A DNA stretch of 33,829 nucleotides. Origin: Vibrio sp. UBA2441 (GTDB lineage Bacteria; Pseudomonadota; Gammaproteobacteria; Enterobacterales; Vibrionaceae). The stretch spans positions 1 through 33,829 of the forward strand of contig DDQN01000100.1 of NCBI GenBank assembly GCA_002342685.1, read 5' to 3'. The translations under genes and the position numbers were made by a program. The notes under the pieces are model-generated. The model had not been told where the DNA came from, made no database searches, and saw nothing but the letters and a program-made list of their open reading frames with translations. The stretch's first letter is position 1. Each line of letters begins with the position of its first letter. Positions 7,785 to 16,318 of this stretch are shown here, in pieces.

Positions 7785-8216
7785 TTAGTAGGTGGTTACA
7801 CCCTTTTTTAAAATAATGTTGCCGTATTTTGCGGTTTCTCCCGTCAATACAACGGCAAAGCAATCTTTAACGCGTTCATAAAAAGCAAAGCGTTCTATTC
7901 GTTCAATATTGGGTATTTGGCTCAATGATGTGTTTATGGCAGTCCGATATTTCTCTTCAACCTTAGGGTCGAGAGCATCTCCTTCTACAGCCTGCATCAT
8001 GGCGAGAGGCGCTTCGCTATATTGGTCTAATTCAAACAAAGGAATGATGCCTTCCAATAAAATATCTACGCCTACACCGTCAGTTCTTATTACTTTTCTG
8101 CCAAAGGTATGGGCTGGAAAGTGTGCATCTGCCAACAATATTTCATCACCGTGTCCCATTTCACTCAGGGCTTTTAGTAGTGCAGGGCTGATAGCTGGAT
8201 GAATACCTTTAAGCAT
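7785..8216 (-). CDS. fucU: L-fucose mutarotase
   Basis: A 143-residue RbsD/FucU-family protein. It speeds exchange between the alpha and beta anomers of L-fucose so that the isomerase receives its preferred form. The MGHGDEILLADAHFPAH segment carries the catalytic His22, and the C-terminus RFAFYERV...AKYGNIILKKGV matches E. coli FucU closely. Its ATG lies within the last codons of fucK (8-base overlap), so translation is probably coupled. A second member of this family is encoded at 24385-24816 in the divergent operon. Confidence 0.93.
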   Translation of the reverse strand: MLKGIHPAISPALLKALSEMGHGDEILLADAHFPAHTFGRKVIRTDGVGVDILLEGIIPLFELDQYSEAPLAMMQAVEGDALDPKVEEKYRTAINTSLSQIPNIERIERFAFYERVKDCFAVVLTGETAKYGNIILKKGVTTY

Positions 8217-9666
8217 GAGATATCTCCTTATATAACCTTTGGTAGTGGGTTTTATTATTACCAGGGTAAACCGTGGTATATGATGGCTTCATCGCTAATT
8301 GGGCATTGTCTGCGCTATCAAAAACCTCGGCTCCGGCAAAGGCATACATGGCAGCGCCAATTACGGTAGATTCTGGTTGATCAACCACCAAGATTGGCAT
8401 GTTCAGTACGTCTGCTCTGATCTGGTTCCATAATGCGTTTTTGGATCCGCCACCGACCACCACTAAAGTCTCGGCCTTAAAATTACTCACTTCGGATAAA
8501 TTATTCAGGCTTTGTCGCAGCTGAAAGGCTAAGCCTTCTAGTGCGGCGCGGTATATCTCTCCTCGCGTAGTATTAATGGATAACCCTTCGATGCTTCCGT
8601 TACCACAGCCCTCTTTATTCGGCAGAAAGTGGGGAGCAAAGCGGATGCCGTTACTGCCAACAGGGGCAGCATTACCTTCGTTGATCATCACCGAATATTT
8701 GTTAGTCTGATCGTCTAGGTCACTAAACAAGGTGCTGGAAACCCATTCCATGACGGCACTAGACAACCATTGAATCGCTGGATTATAGAGCCCGGTTTTA
8801 GCATCCAATTCTGTAGTGAGCCCATCAGACAAATACTGGCTTTTTAATGAAGGACGCTGGGTACGAGCCATCAAAATTTCCCATGTTCCAGAACTTAAGA
8901 ATGGCTGGTTTTCCGCCACACCTGAGCCAAACAGAGCAAACTGGGTATCGTGTCCTGCAGATATCACTGGCGTGTTTTCCTGCAGACCTAGTTGATGAGC
9001 AACATCATCAGTTAGCGCACCGATTTTCTCTCCGGCGTTGATTAATGGAGGGAAATGGCTGGGAGTTAAATCAAGATAATCAAGGGTTTCGGCTCGCCAG
9101 TCACCCTCATTAAGGTCGGTCAGCATGGATGTTCCAGCCATGGTGCGATCCGTGGTCAGGTTACCCGTGAGCTGATAAGCGATCATGGATGAGATAAACA
9201 CAAATTTATCCATGTCTCTATACACATCTGGCTGATGATCTTTAAGCCATTTCAGCTTGTACAAGGTATTGAAACTGTAATCACCAATACCGTTCTCTTC
9301 ATACAGACGTGCACGGTCAAGATCATTCTCGACAGTCGTCATCACCGGAAGGGTTCGTGAACATTTCCAGGAAATGATGGGGTAGATTTGCTGTCCGTTG
9401 GCATCAAAAGGCGCACCGTCAACCCCAAAGGTAGTGACAGATACCGCGCAGATATCCTGAGTATTTATCTGTTCGGTAACCTTTTGACAGCACAGGGTTA
9501 ACTTGTTCCAGATCTGTTGAAAATCCCAAACATGTTGCACTGGCTGATCGGTACTCTGTACCGTCTCATTGCGAAGATGATGTGACGCTACAATATCGCC
9601 CTGATTATTGACGGCAATAGCTCGTACATTGGTCGCACCGCAATCCAGTATAACGACAATCGACAT
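8209..9666 (-). CDS. fucK: L-fuculokinase
   Basis: A 485-residue FGGY-family sugar kinase that phosphorylates L-fuculose to L-fuculose 1-phosphate with ATP. The N-terminal phosphate motif is ILDCGATNVRAIAVN (residues 6-20). VTTFGVDG and PIISWKCSRT resemble E. coli FucK very closely. The likely catalytic base is Asp240 in ISAGHDTQFALFG, and the C-terminal VVGGGSKNALWNQI contacts adenosine. It follows fucI after 46 bases that contain an 8-bp hairpin (9684-9704), with ribosome site AAGGAAG, and overlaps fucU by 8 bases. The same enzyme in E. coli also phosphorylates D-ribulose. Confidence 0.95.
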   Translation of the reverse strand: MSIVVILDCGATNVRAIAVNNQGDIVASHHLRNETVQSTDQPVQHVWDFQQIWNKLTLCCQKVTEQINTQDICAVSVTTFGVDGAPFDANGQQIYPIISWKCSRTLPVMTTVENDLDRARLYEENGIGDYSFNTLYKLKWLKDHQPDVYRDMDKFVFISSMIAYQLTGNLTTDRTMAGTSMLTDLNEGDWRAETLDYLDLTPSHFPPLINAGEKIGALTDDVAHQLGLQENTPVISAGHDTQFALFGSGVAENQPFLSSGTWEILMARTQRPSLKSQYLSDGLTTELDAKTGLYNPAIQWLSSAVMEWVSSTLFSDLDDQTNKYSVMINEGNAAPVGSNGIRFAPHFLPNKEGCGNGSIEGLSINTTRGEIYRAALEGLAFQLRQSLNNLSEVSNFKAETLVVVGGGSKNALWNQIRADVLNMPILVVDQPESTVIGAAMYAFAGAEVFDSADNAQLAMKPSYTTVYPGNNKTHYQRLYKEISHA

Positions 9667-9683
9667 AATTCTTCCTTAGGAAA

Positions 9684-9704
9684 GGTACCCGTTTGGCGGG
9701 TACC
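9684..9704 (-). other. Stem-loop between fucI and fucK
   Basis: GGTACCCG (9684-9691) pairs with CGGGTACC (9697-9704) across a 5-base loop. There is no U-tract on the minus strand, so it is more likely an RNA processing or stability hairpin than a terminator. Confidence 0.5.
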
Positions 9705-9712
9705 GACAGAGT

Positions 9713-11461
9713 TTACTTATAAAGAGGACCAAAGTTAGCGCAAGCACGATAATCTTGCCCTTCGGTATCCTGACCAAATGCAGAGAACGAATGCGGACGG
9801 AATATTTTTTCGTCACTGACGTTATGCATAGAAACAGGAATACGAAGCATGGATGCCATGGTGATAAGATCGGCACCGATGTGTCCGTGAGTAATGACGC
9901 AGTGGTTAGCCCCCCAGTTAGCCATGACCGAGTAAACGTCTCTGAAAGCACCTTCTCCGGTTAAGCGAGGCACAAACCATGTGGTTGGCCATGTCGGGTT
10001 AGTACGCTCATCCAGCGTGCTGTGCACCTCTTCAGGCAGATCGATAGAGTAACCTTCTGCGATTTGCAGCACAGGTCCCAGACCAGCAACGATATTGATA
10101 CGATGCATAGTAAATGGCATAGCGCCCTTGGTCAGGAAGTTCGATGAGAAGCCGCCTCCACGGAAATACTCTTCAACTGCTGGTGGCCAGACCGTGGCAC
10201 CTAAGCATTTTTTCATGTCCTCATCGGTCATATCCCAGTGCGGTTTAATGGTGGGTTTTCCGTGTTCATCGGTTACTTCACCACAGCCGTCTAACGCCGC
10301 AGAGCCCGAGTTAACCAGATGGATGAAGCCAGATTCTGGTCGGTAGCCACTCACACGTTCAACCGCATCCTGAGACCAGTAAGTACGGACATCACAGAAC
10401 ACCTGCGCTTCTCCCGTTAATAGCTTACCGAACAACATGTTGACGCCGTTCAGGCTGTCATTTTCTGTGGCGATGGCCAGAGGTTCGCGAATGCCGTTCC
10501 AGTCGAAAGAAGAGTTCAGCATGGCTTCACTGAAGTCACCATTTGGCAGATGATCGGTCCAGTGTCGCTGTCCCTGGAATCCACCAACGATAGCATTGTG
10601 ACCTAATGCTTCTTCATTGAAACCTAGCTCGGCCAGTTTAGGGTTACCTTGCATCAAATCACGCATGATCATGGTCATTTTGATGACGGTATCCCAGTCT
10701 TCGGCTTTACGCTCTTGGGTAAATGGCGTGCTGTTGTAGTCTTTCCCTTCCGGGCAGAACTCTTTTACCCAACTTGCAGCCAGCTCAAACTCTTCTTTGT
10801 CATAAACTTCGCGGTCGAGACGACGTTTGATTTCCGTCATATCAACATATTCGTTACGCATGCCCAGATACTTCTGGAAGAATTCCGGATTAACTACTGA
10901 GCCTGCAATGCCCATGGATACAGAGCCCATTGAGAGGTAAGACTTGCCTCGCATTGATGCGACAGATAAACCTGCGCGGCAGAATCGTAAAATCTTTTCT
11001 TGTACATCTGATGGGATGCTGGTGTCATCAGAGTCCTGAACTTCCTGCCCATAGATGGAAAATGCAGGTAAGCCTAATTGTGTGTGTCCGGCCATTGCAG
11101 CTGCAAGGTATACAGCGCCAGGACGTTCAGTACCATTGAAGCCCCAGATGGCTTTTGGCATGTGTGGATCCATATCAATGGTTTCTGTTCCATAACACCA
11201 ACAAGGGGTTACAGTCAGTGTCAGGCCAATATTTTCTGTTTTGAATTTGTCGGCACAGGCGGCAGCTTCGGTGACGCCACCAATACATGAGTCAGCAATA
11301 ACACATTCCACTTTTTCGCCGCTGGTATGACGAAGATTTTCCTCAATAAACATTGCGGCTGATTTCGCCATATTCATTGTTTGTTCTTCCAGAGATTCAC
11401 GAACACCCATTTGGCGACCATCAATGGTAGGGCGAATGCCGATTTTAATTAGATTTGTCAT
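9713..11461 (-). CDS. fucI: L-fucose isomerase
   Basis: A 582-residue ketol isomerase that converts L-fucose to L-fuculose, and in E. coli also D-arabinose to D-ribulose, using Mn2+. The active-site residues known from E. coli FucI (Glu337, Asp361, His528) correspond here to Glu333 (ATENDSLNG), Asp357 (VFCDVRTYW) and His520 (NWGANHCVITHGH). The N-terminus (KIGIRPTIDGRQMGVRESLE) and C-terminus (QDYRACANFGPLYK) also match, so the protein is full length. It follows the binding-protein gene after 156 bases that contain a strong hairpin, which may set its expression below that of the binding protein. A remote family member is encoded at 19164-20804. Confidence 0.96.
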   Translation of the reverse strand: MTNLIKIGIRPTIDGRQMGVRESLEEQTMNMAKSAAMFIEENLRHTSGEKVECVIADSCIGGVTEAAACADKFKTENIGLTLTVTPCWCYGTETIDMDPHMPKAIWGFNGTERPGAVYLAAAMAGHTQLGLPAFSIYGQEVQDSDDTSIPSDVQEKILRFCRAGLSVASMRGKSYLSMGSVSMGIAGSVVNPEFFQKYLGMRNEYVDMTEIKRRLDREVYDKEEFELAASWVKEFCPEGKDYNSTPFTQERKAEDWDTVIKMTMIMRDLMQGNPKLAELGFNEEALGHNAIVGGFQGQRHWTDHLPNGDFSEAMLNSSFDWNGIREPLAIATENDSLNGVNMLFGKLLTGEAQVFCDVRTYWSQDAVERVSGYRPESGFIHLVNSGSAALDGCGEVTDEHGKPTIKPHWDMTDEDMKKCLGATVWPPAVEEYFRGGGFSSNFLTKGAMPFTMHRINIVAGLGPVLQIAEGYSIDLPEEVHSTLDERTNPTWPTTWFVPRLTGEGAFRDVYSVMANWGANHCVITHGHIGADLITMASMLRIPVSMHNVSDEKIFRPHSFSAFGQDTEGQDYRACANFGPLYK

Positions 11462-11557
11462 GTTTAAATTCTCGTGTCTAACGTCATTGGACTAAATTCG
11501 TTTATTTTGCTGACGATATTTATGCTAATTAATTTTTTGCTGCTGAACTTTGTGAGT

Positions 11558-11593
11558 TAAAGGGGGGTATCTGCCTGGGCAGATACCTCCTTT
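11558..11593 (-). terminator. Strong hairpin after the first binding-protein gene
   Basis: AAAGGGGGGTATCTGCC pairs with GGCAGATACCTCCTTT across a two-base loop, with one imperfect pair, giving a stem of about 16 bp. On the minus strand only a short TTTAAC follows. It may act as a partial terminator or as a block to 3' exonucleases, raising binding-protein mRNA over that of the downstream fuc enzymes. Confidence 0.55.
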
Positions 11594-11617
11594 CGTTACA
11601 GCAAAACTAGTGGATAC

Positions 11618-12568
11618 TTACTTTCCAAACGGGAATAGCAGAGTTTGCATTTCAGGACTGTCGATATTTTTCGCAGTAATGACTTTTACTGGGATATCGA
11701 TAACCGCAGGAACTTTCTTGCCTTCCAGTACACTGTAAAGCGTTCTTAGGCCCTGATAACCGATTTGATACGCATCCTGTACAACGAAGCCTTGAATAGT
11801 GCCCGCTTTAAGAAAGCTGATAATACCTTCAGTACTATCGAAGCCCACTACCTTAACCTTACCGGATAAGTCCATGCTGTCGATTGCATTGGCAACGCCT
11901 AGGGTTGCACCTTCGTTGGTCGCATAAACTGCCGCTAAGTCAGGGTTAGCACGGTACATATCAATGGTTTTATCCATCGCTTTTTGTGGGTCACCGTCAC
12001 TGTACTGAACGTCAAGCAACTTGATGTTTGGATAATATTGCGTCATCGCATTGATAAAGCCTTCAGAGCGCTGAATGGCACTTTGAGTACCAGCAACGTG
12101 GGCAACAATACCGACCTTACCTTTACCGCCAAGCAGCTTTCCAAGTACCATGGCTACATCGCCACCGGCTTTAACGTTGTTGGTTGCAATAAAGCTTTTT
12201 GGTATGTCTGAGTTAATACCAGAATCAAAAGTGGCAACCTCAATACCTCTTGTTTTCGCATCTTCTACAGGCAGTACCAGTGCGTTTGCGTCCAGAGCGG
12301 CAAGCAAGATGGCGTCAGGCTGACGAGCCATCATGTCTTCCATTAACTGAATTTGCTGAGAGATCTGAGTCTCATCTGCTGGGCCAACAAAACTGGTTTT
12401 TACACCCAGCTCTTTCGCTGCCGTATCAGAGCCCAGTTTTACTGTTTGCCAAAACTCGTGCTGATAGCCCTTACTGACCACTGGGATATAGATGTCTTCT
12501 TTCGCTTGTGCAGAACCAAATCCAATAGCAGCAAGTGATAATATCAGTGGTATTTTTATAAATTTCAT
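11618..12568 (-). CDS. Sugar ABC transporter periplasmic binding protein, RbsB family (copy 1)
   Basis: A 316-residue type I periplasmic binding protein. The signal peptide (MKFIKIPLILSLAAIGFGSA) is probably cleaved after SAQA at about residue 22. The mature part has the ribose-binding-type fold pattern: YIPVVSKGYQHEFWQTVKLG, DAILLAALDANA, FDSGINSDIPKSF, YATNEGATLGVANAI and VVGFDSTEGI. It delivers the sugar to the permease encoded upstream. Its place before fucIKUAO suggests L-fucose or D-arabinose as ligand; this is inferred. It aligns end to end with copy 2 at 23354-24304, differing at scattered positions such as ADETQISQQ against AAETQISEQ. Confidence 0.92.
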   Translation of the reverse strand: MKFIKIPLILSLAAIGFGSAQAKEDIYIPVVSKGYQHEFWQTVKLGSDTAAKELGVKTSFVGPADETQISQQIQLMEDMMARQPDAILLAALDANALVLPVEDAKTRGIEVATFDSGINSDIPKSFIATNNVKAGGDVAMVLGKLLGGKGKVGIVAHVAGTQSAIQRSEGFINAMTQYYPNIKLLDVQYSDGDPQKAMDKTIDMYRANPDLAAVYATNEGATLGVANAIDSMDLSGKVKVVGFDSTEGIISFLKAGTIQGFVVQDAYQIGYQGLRTLYSVLEGKKVPAVIDIPVKVITAKNIDSPEMQTLLFPFGK

Positions 12569-12610
12569 TGGTGTTTCTCCGTGTATATAGGGTACGAATA
12601 GTTATATTTG

Positions 12611-13591
12611 TTATTTAATGTTCTTTCTTAGTGTGTCTAGATAAACAGCTGCAACAACCACAATGCCCATTGCAACCATTTGCCAGAATTGAGATACCCC
12701 CATTAAATTAAGTCCGTTTTTAAGGATGCCCATAATTAATGCGCCGATAATGGTTCCTCCGATGGTACCGATTCCGCCCATAAGGCTGGTACCACCAATA
12801 ATTACCGCTGCAATTGCTTCTAATTCATAGCCAACACCAACAGTGGGTTGTCCTGAATTTAATCGTGAAGTTAAGATGACGCCCGCCACACCTGTTAATA
12901 AGCCGCAGAATCCGTAGACAAACATTTTTACCTGGTCGACTTTAATGCCTGAAAGGTGTGCTGCTTCTTCGCTGCTACCAACCGCATAGATATACCGGCC
13001 AATGATTGTGCGTTTTAAAATGTAAGCTGAGATTAACGCAATCACGGTAAAATAGATGACAGGGTAAGGGATTAGGTCAAACAGACGGCCCTGTGCAATC
13101 GTGCGAAAGGTAGGGTAGTCTTGAAAATACAGCGCTCGTCCATCAGTTAATACAAGGTTTATCCCGCGAACCGACATCATCAGTCCCAGTGTTGCAATAA
13201 AAGGAGGAATTGCCGCTCGGGTAACTAAAAATCCGCTTAAACAGCCACACAGAAGTCCAGCCAAGGCGCCGGCTATAACACACATCCATAAAGGGAGTCC
13301 TGCTGAGGCAGCAAGGCCGACAGCGACACCGGAAAAGGCCATGACAGAACCCAGTGACAAGTCGATGCCTGAGGTTATAATTACGTAGGTAACCCCAATC
13401 GCCATAATACCGATAACGGCAGTTTGAAGAGCAACCGTTAATAAGTTAGGCAGGTTTAAAAAATAAGGTGTGCCGAAGCTGAAAAAGACCATTAATAATA
13501 TTAAACTAATTAATGGTGCCAATTTCATTAGCAACTCTTTATTTAAAAAACTCTCTTTTGGCACAGTCAATTTTTTTACATTACTAGTCAT
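12611..13591 (-). CDS. Sugar ABC transporter permease, RbsC family (copy 1)
   Basis: A 326-residue integral membrane protein with about eight to ten hydrophobic segments, of the RbsC/BPD_transp_2 type. Family signatures include VTYVIITSGIDLSLGSVMAF near residues 65-90 and EAIAAVIIGGTSLMGGIGTIGGTIIGALI near 235-265. It forms the membrane channel for the sugar released by the binding protein. It starts 4 bases after the ATPase gene, and this junction is nearly identical in DNA to that of copy 2 at 22319-23299. No fucP-type fucose/proton symporter is present in the window, so this system is probably the fucose importer. Confidence 0.93.
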   Translation of the reverse strand: MTSNVKKLTVPKESFLNKELLMKLAPLISLILLMVFFSFGTPYFLNLPNLLTVALQTAVIGIMAIGVTYVIITSGIDLSLGSVMAFSGVAVGLAASAGLPLWMCVIAGALAGLLCGCLSGFLVTRAAIPPFIATLGLMMSVRGINLVLTDGRALYFQDYPTFRTIAQGRLFDLIPYPVIYFTVIALISAYILKRTIIGRYIYAVGSSEEAAHLSGIKVDQVKMFVYGFCGLLTGVAGVILTSRLNSGQPTVGVGYELEAIAAVIIGGTSLMGGIGTIGGTIIGALIMGILKNGLNLMGVSQFWQMVAMGIVVVAAVYLDTLRKNIK

Positions 13592-13595
13592 TGTT

Positions 13596-15107
13596 TTATC
13601 CCTCTAAAGTCGCATATTTCATAATATTTTCTTGAGTAGCACGCTCAGCTTCTAATTCGCCAGTGATTTTTCCATTTCTCATTACCAGGATTCGGTCACA
13701 CATGCCTAATACTTCTGGCAACTCAGAAGATATAACTATAATTGACTTGCCTTGTGCGGTTAGTTGATTAATTAATTCGTAAATTTCAAGTTTTGCCCCG
13801 ACATCGATTCCACGAGTTGGTTCATCGAATATAAGTATTTCAGTGTCTTTGCAAATCCATTTGGCAATAATGATCTTCTGTTGATTACCGCCGCTTAAAT
13901 TACCTGCTAGTTGATCTAAATCAGGAGTCTTAATTTTAAGCTTTTCTTTTAATTCTTTACTTATATCGAAACAAGCGTTCTCATCAATGATTCCAAATTT
14001 ATTGGAATACTCTTTATAGCTACTGAGCATGGTATTAACGTTCACCGATAAGCCTAAGGCAAGACCCTCTTTCTTTCGGTCTTCGGTCAGGTAGCCTATG
14101 CCCTGTTCAATCGCCTCGTGGACATTGTTTATTGTCACAGGCTTACCGAACAAAGTGATCTCACCGCTGTCGATGGCATCTGCACCAAATAGTGCTCTGG
14201 CCACTTCAGTTCGCCCAGCGCCCATTAATCCAGCAAATCCTAAGATCTCGCCGCGTTTTAAATGAAAATTGATGTCGTGCAAAACCCCCCTTCGATTAAG
14301 GTTCTTAACGTCTAGTACGACTTCTTCACTGGGCTCATTCGACCGCTTGGGAAATATAGTGCCCAAGTCTCGTCCAACCATCATGGCGATAAGTTCATCG
14401 ATCGTCGTGGCAGCGTAGTCAACGGTGCCGATATAACAGCCGTCACGCATAACGGTTGCCCGGTCTGCTATCTGAGCAAGCTCTTCAAGTCGGTGAGAGA
14501 TATAAACAATACCAACCCCCTGAGACTTAAGCATATTGGTGACTTTAAACAGGCTTTTAATTTCGCTTTCAGTCAATGCTGCAGTGGGCTCGTCCATGAT
14601 CAATATCTTGGCGTTTACCGAAAGCGCTTTAGCGATTTCGATCATTTGCTGCTGAGCAACCGTCAGTTTTCCTACCAGAGTATAAGGGCTAATTTCCAGG
14701 TTGAGTTTCTCTAGCAGAGCTTTGGTTGCATCAGCCTGAGATACGTCATCAAGCAACCACTTATTGCCTCCGCGAAACTCTCTGCCGATAAAGATATTCT
14801 CAGCCACAGTTAATTCGGAAAAAAGGTTGAACTCCTGATGAATAATCGCAATGCCTTTTTCTTGTGCTGCGATAGGAGAGTTGAGGTTAACTTGTTGCCC
14901 TTCAAAAGTGATTTTACCTTCGTTAGGGATGTGCACCCCAGAAAGTATCTTCATCAGTGTCGATTTTCCTGCACCATTTTCACCTAACAGTGCATGAACT
15001 TCGCCTTGTCTTAGGTTAAAGTTCACATTATCAAGCGCTAAAACACCTGGGAATCGCTTGGTAATGTTGTCCATTTTTAAGATTGTAGTGTCCATAAGAT
15101 TATCCAT
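13596..15107 (-). CDS. Sugar ABC transporter ATPase, RbsA family (copy 1)
   Basis: A 503-residue protein with two fused ABC ATPase domains that power sugar import. The first domain has Walker A GENGAGKST (42-50), an LTVAQQQ signature and Walker B ILIMDEPTAAL. The second has the degenerate P-loop GLMGAGRTE without the lysine, usual for RbsA/XylG proteins, and an intact LSGGNQQK signature with ILIFDEPTRGID. The start at 15107 (MDNLMDTT) is preferred over an in-frame ATG at 15131: it gives exactly 503 residues like copy 2, and has ribosome site AGGT 6 bases upstream. A 47-codon reading frame ends 8 bases inside this gene, suggesting coupled translation. Confidence 0.93.
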   Translation of the reverse strand: MDNLMDTTILKMDNITKRFPGVLALDNVNFNLRQGEVHALLGENGAGKSTLMKILSGVHIPNEGKITFEGQQVNLNSPIAAQEKGIAIIHQEFNLFSELTVAENIFIGREFRGGNKWLLDDVSQADATKALLEKLNLEISPYTLVGKLTVAQQQMIEIAKALSVNAKILIMDEPTAALTESEIKSLFKVTNMLKSQGVGIVYISHRLEELAQIADRATVMRDGCYIGTVDYAATTIDELIAMMVGRDLGTIFPKRSNEPSEEVVLDVKNLNRRGVLHDINFHLKRGEILGFAGLMGAGRTEVARALFGADAIDSGEITLFGKPVTINNVHEAIEQGIGYLTEDRKKEGLALGLSVNVNTMLSSYKEYSNKFGIIDENACFDISKELKEKLKIKTPDLDQLAGNLSGGNQQKIIIAKWICKDTEILIFDEPTRGIDVGAKLEIYELINQLTAQGKSIIVISSELPEVLGMCDRILVMRNGKITGELEAERATQENIMKYATLEG

Positions 15108-15243
15108 TATTGACCTGCAAGTGTGACTCACTTAACCCATGACCGGGTAAAGCACGAGAATCAAAATTTAAATGCATATCTGAACCATTCGGACATGACC
15201 TATAAATAGGTATTTCCGGAAAGAACGTTACTACGTCAATCAT
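15100..15243 (-). CDS. Possible 47-residue leader peptide upstream of the ABC transporter
   Basis: The frame runs from the ATG at 15243-15241 to TAA at 15102-15100 and encodes 47 residues beginning MIDVVTFFPEIPIYRSCPNG. It has a strong ribosome site (AAAGGAAC, about 7 bases before the ATG) and overlaps the ATPase start by 8 bases, the same overlap seen at fucK/fucU. No family is recognised, and there is no signal peptide or membrane helix. It may be a leader whose translation opens the ATPase start, a small protein of unknown role, or chance. Copy 2 of the transporter has no such frame; there the isomerase gene itself overlaps the ATPase start by one base. Confidence 0.4.
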   Translation of the reverse strand: MIDVVTFFPEIPIYRSCPNGSDMHLNFDSRALPGHGLSESHLQVNNG

Positions 15244-15259
15244 ATTTTAGTTCCTTTGT

Positions 15260-15281
15260 ATTACCTTAAATAAAAGGTAAT
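15260..15281. promoter_or_regulatory. Palindrome between fucR and the transporter genes
   Basis: ATTACCTT (15260-15267) and AAGGTAAT (15274-15281) are an 8-bp inverted repeat around a 6-base centre. It lies 17 bases upstream of the possible leader ATG, close to a TATAAC-like -10 on the minus strand. It could be an operator or an RNA hairpin in the 5' leader. AT-rich surroundings make the promoter reading uncertain. Confidence 0.3.
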
Positions 15282-15334
15282 GGTTTTCATGTTATAAGTT
15301 AAATTATTAATTTAAATATTAGTTTTTAATTATT

Positions 15335-16120
15335 TCAATAGACGAAATTGGTTGTTTTGTCTTGCTGTTCATAATTAATTGGATTGACGGTCACATTGTT
15401 CTCATCCAATTTATGATTTTCGCCTTTTGTAAGTTGTGCGTTAGTAATTAGGCAGTCTAGTGTGTCTATTTCACAAATTTTAAGAAGACTTCGTTTGTTT
15501 AGTTTTGATTTATCTGCAATAAGGATAGTTTTATTTGAAACGGCAATGAGTGATTGTTTTATTTCATAGTTATATTCATTGGAATCCCAAATCCCACTGT
15601 TCAAATCAATACCAACGCAAGAAATAAAACATAAATCAAGTGACATCTTATTAAGCGTGTTTCTGGCGATGATTCCATAAAAAGATTTATACTTTTCTGA
15701 ATAATTTCCGCCAATACTAATTATGTTTATATTACTCTTTTTTTCTAAGGCGTTAATGATATTGATTGAGTTGGTGACTACAGTACATTTTATATTTGGC
15801 ATAGATTGTGCCAATAACCAACTAGAAGAGCTTGCATCCAAACCGATGACAGAATGTTCTTTTATCTGGCTAATAGCTATTTCAACCAGCTTCTGCTTGT
15901 CTTCTACATTGCTTTTTGCTCGCTGGGCAAATGACGTTCCGACATCACTGGTTTCTTTACTCGTTGCTCCACCATGGACACGAACCAGCAATCCTTTAGT
16001 ATCAAGTGCTTTTAAATCTCGTCGAATGGTTTCTACTGAAACAGAAAACGTGGTAGCGAGTTCCTCCACAGAGATATGCTTTTCTCTATTGACCAAGTTA
16101 ACGATTTGTTTTTTCCGCAT
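15335..16120 (-). CDS. fucR: DeoR-family regulator of the fucose operon
   Basis: A 261-residue DeoR-type regulator. The N-terminal helix-turn-helix (about 3-57) has HISVEELATTFSVSVETIRRDL, and the C-terminal sugar-phosphate sensor domain (about 75-235) follows. Segments GLDASSSSWLLAQSMPNI and FISCVGIDLNSGIWDSNEYNYEIK correspond clearly to E. coli FucR (ALDASSTCWYLARQLPDI, FSCEGIDSSGALWDSN), which activates the fuc genes when it binds L-fuculose 1-phosphate. It is the first gene of the minus-strand cluster, with ribosome site AAAGGAG, and about 90 bases separate its stop from the possible leader ORF. Repeated TGACCG motifs upstream are candidate binding sites. Confidence 0.88.
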   Translation of the reverse strand: MRKKQIVNLVNREKHISVEELATTFSVSVETIRRDLKALDTKGLLVRVHGGATSKETSDVGTSFAQRAKSNVEDKQKLVEIAISQIKEHSVIGLDASSSSWLLAQSMPNIKCTVVTNSINIINALEKKSNINIISIGGNYSEKYKSFYGIIARNTLNKMSLDLCFISCVGIDLNSGIWDSNEYNYEIKQSLIAVSNKTILIADKSKLNKRSLLKICEIDTLDCLITNAQLTKGENHKLDENNVTVNPINYEQQDKTTNFVY

Positions 16121-16188
16121 ATCTGAGCTCCTTTGTTGGAGACAAATATAATCAGGAGCAGGTAGGAAAAATCAGAGCTGTATCACGC

Positions 16189-16287
16189 AATGGCCGTTAA
16201 TGACCGTTAGCGCCCACTTTGTTGCCCGTATTGTGATATTTACGATAAAAACGGGCATTTTCGGTCATTAAGTAGAGTTTTCGGTCA
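16189..16287. promoter_or_regulatory. Repeated TGACCG motifs upstream of fucR, candidate operator array
   Basis: Two tandem 10-bp units, AATGGCCGTT and AATGACCGTT, lie at 16189-16208. Two copies of TTTTCGGTCA, containing the same hexamer inverted, lie exactly 20 bp apart at 16258-16267 and 16278-16287. Spacing by one and two helical turns is expected for an oligomeric DeoR-type regulator. A lone CRP half-site (TGTGA, 16232-16236) lies between them. Binding by FucR is inferred. Confidence 0.45.
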
Positions 16288-16318
16288 GAAGGCAAGTGTT
16301 TTGGCTAAAAAAACGCCA

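Noticed and set aside
9676..9951. 91-codon minus-strand frame overlapping the 3' end of fucI
   Set aside because: It is a shifted-frame shadow of fucI, which has full-length homology and all catalytic residues in the other frame.
15108..15131. Eight-residue longer N-terminus (MSHTCRSI) for the first transporter ATPase
   Set aside because: The paralogue begins at the position equivalent to 15107, the shorter form has the better ribosome site, and it gives identical lengths for the two copies.
16232..16247. CRP site upstream of fucR
   Set aside because: Only one half (TGTGA) is good; the other half does not match TCACA, so it is mentioned only as a half-site.
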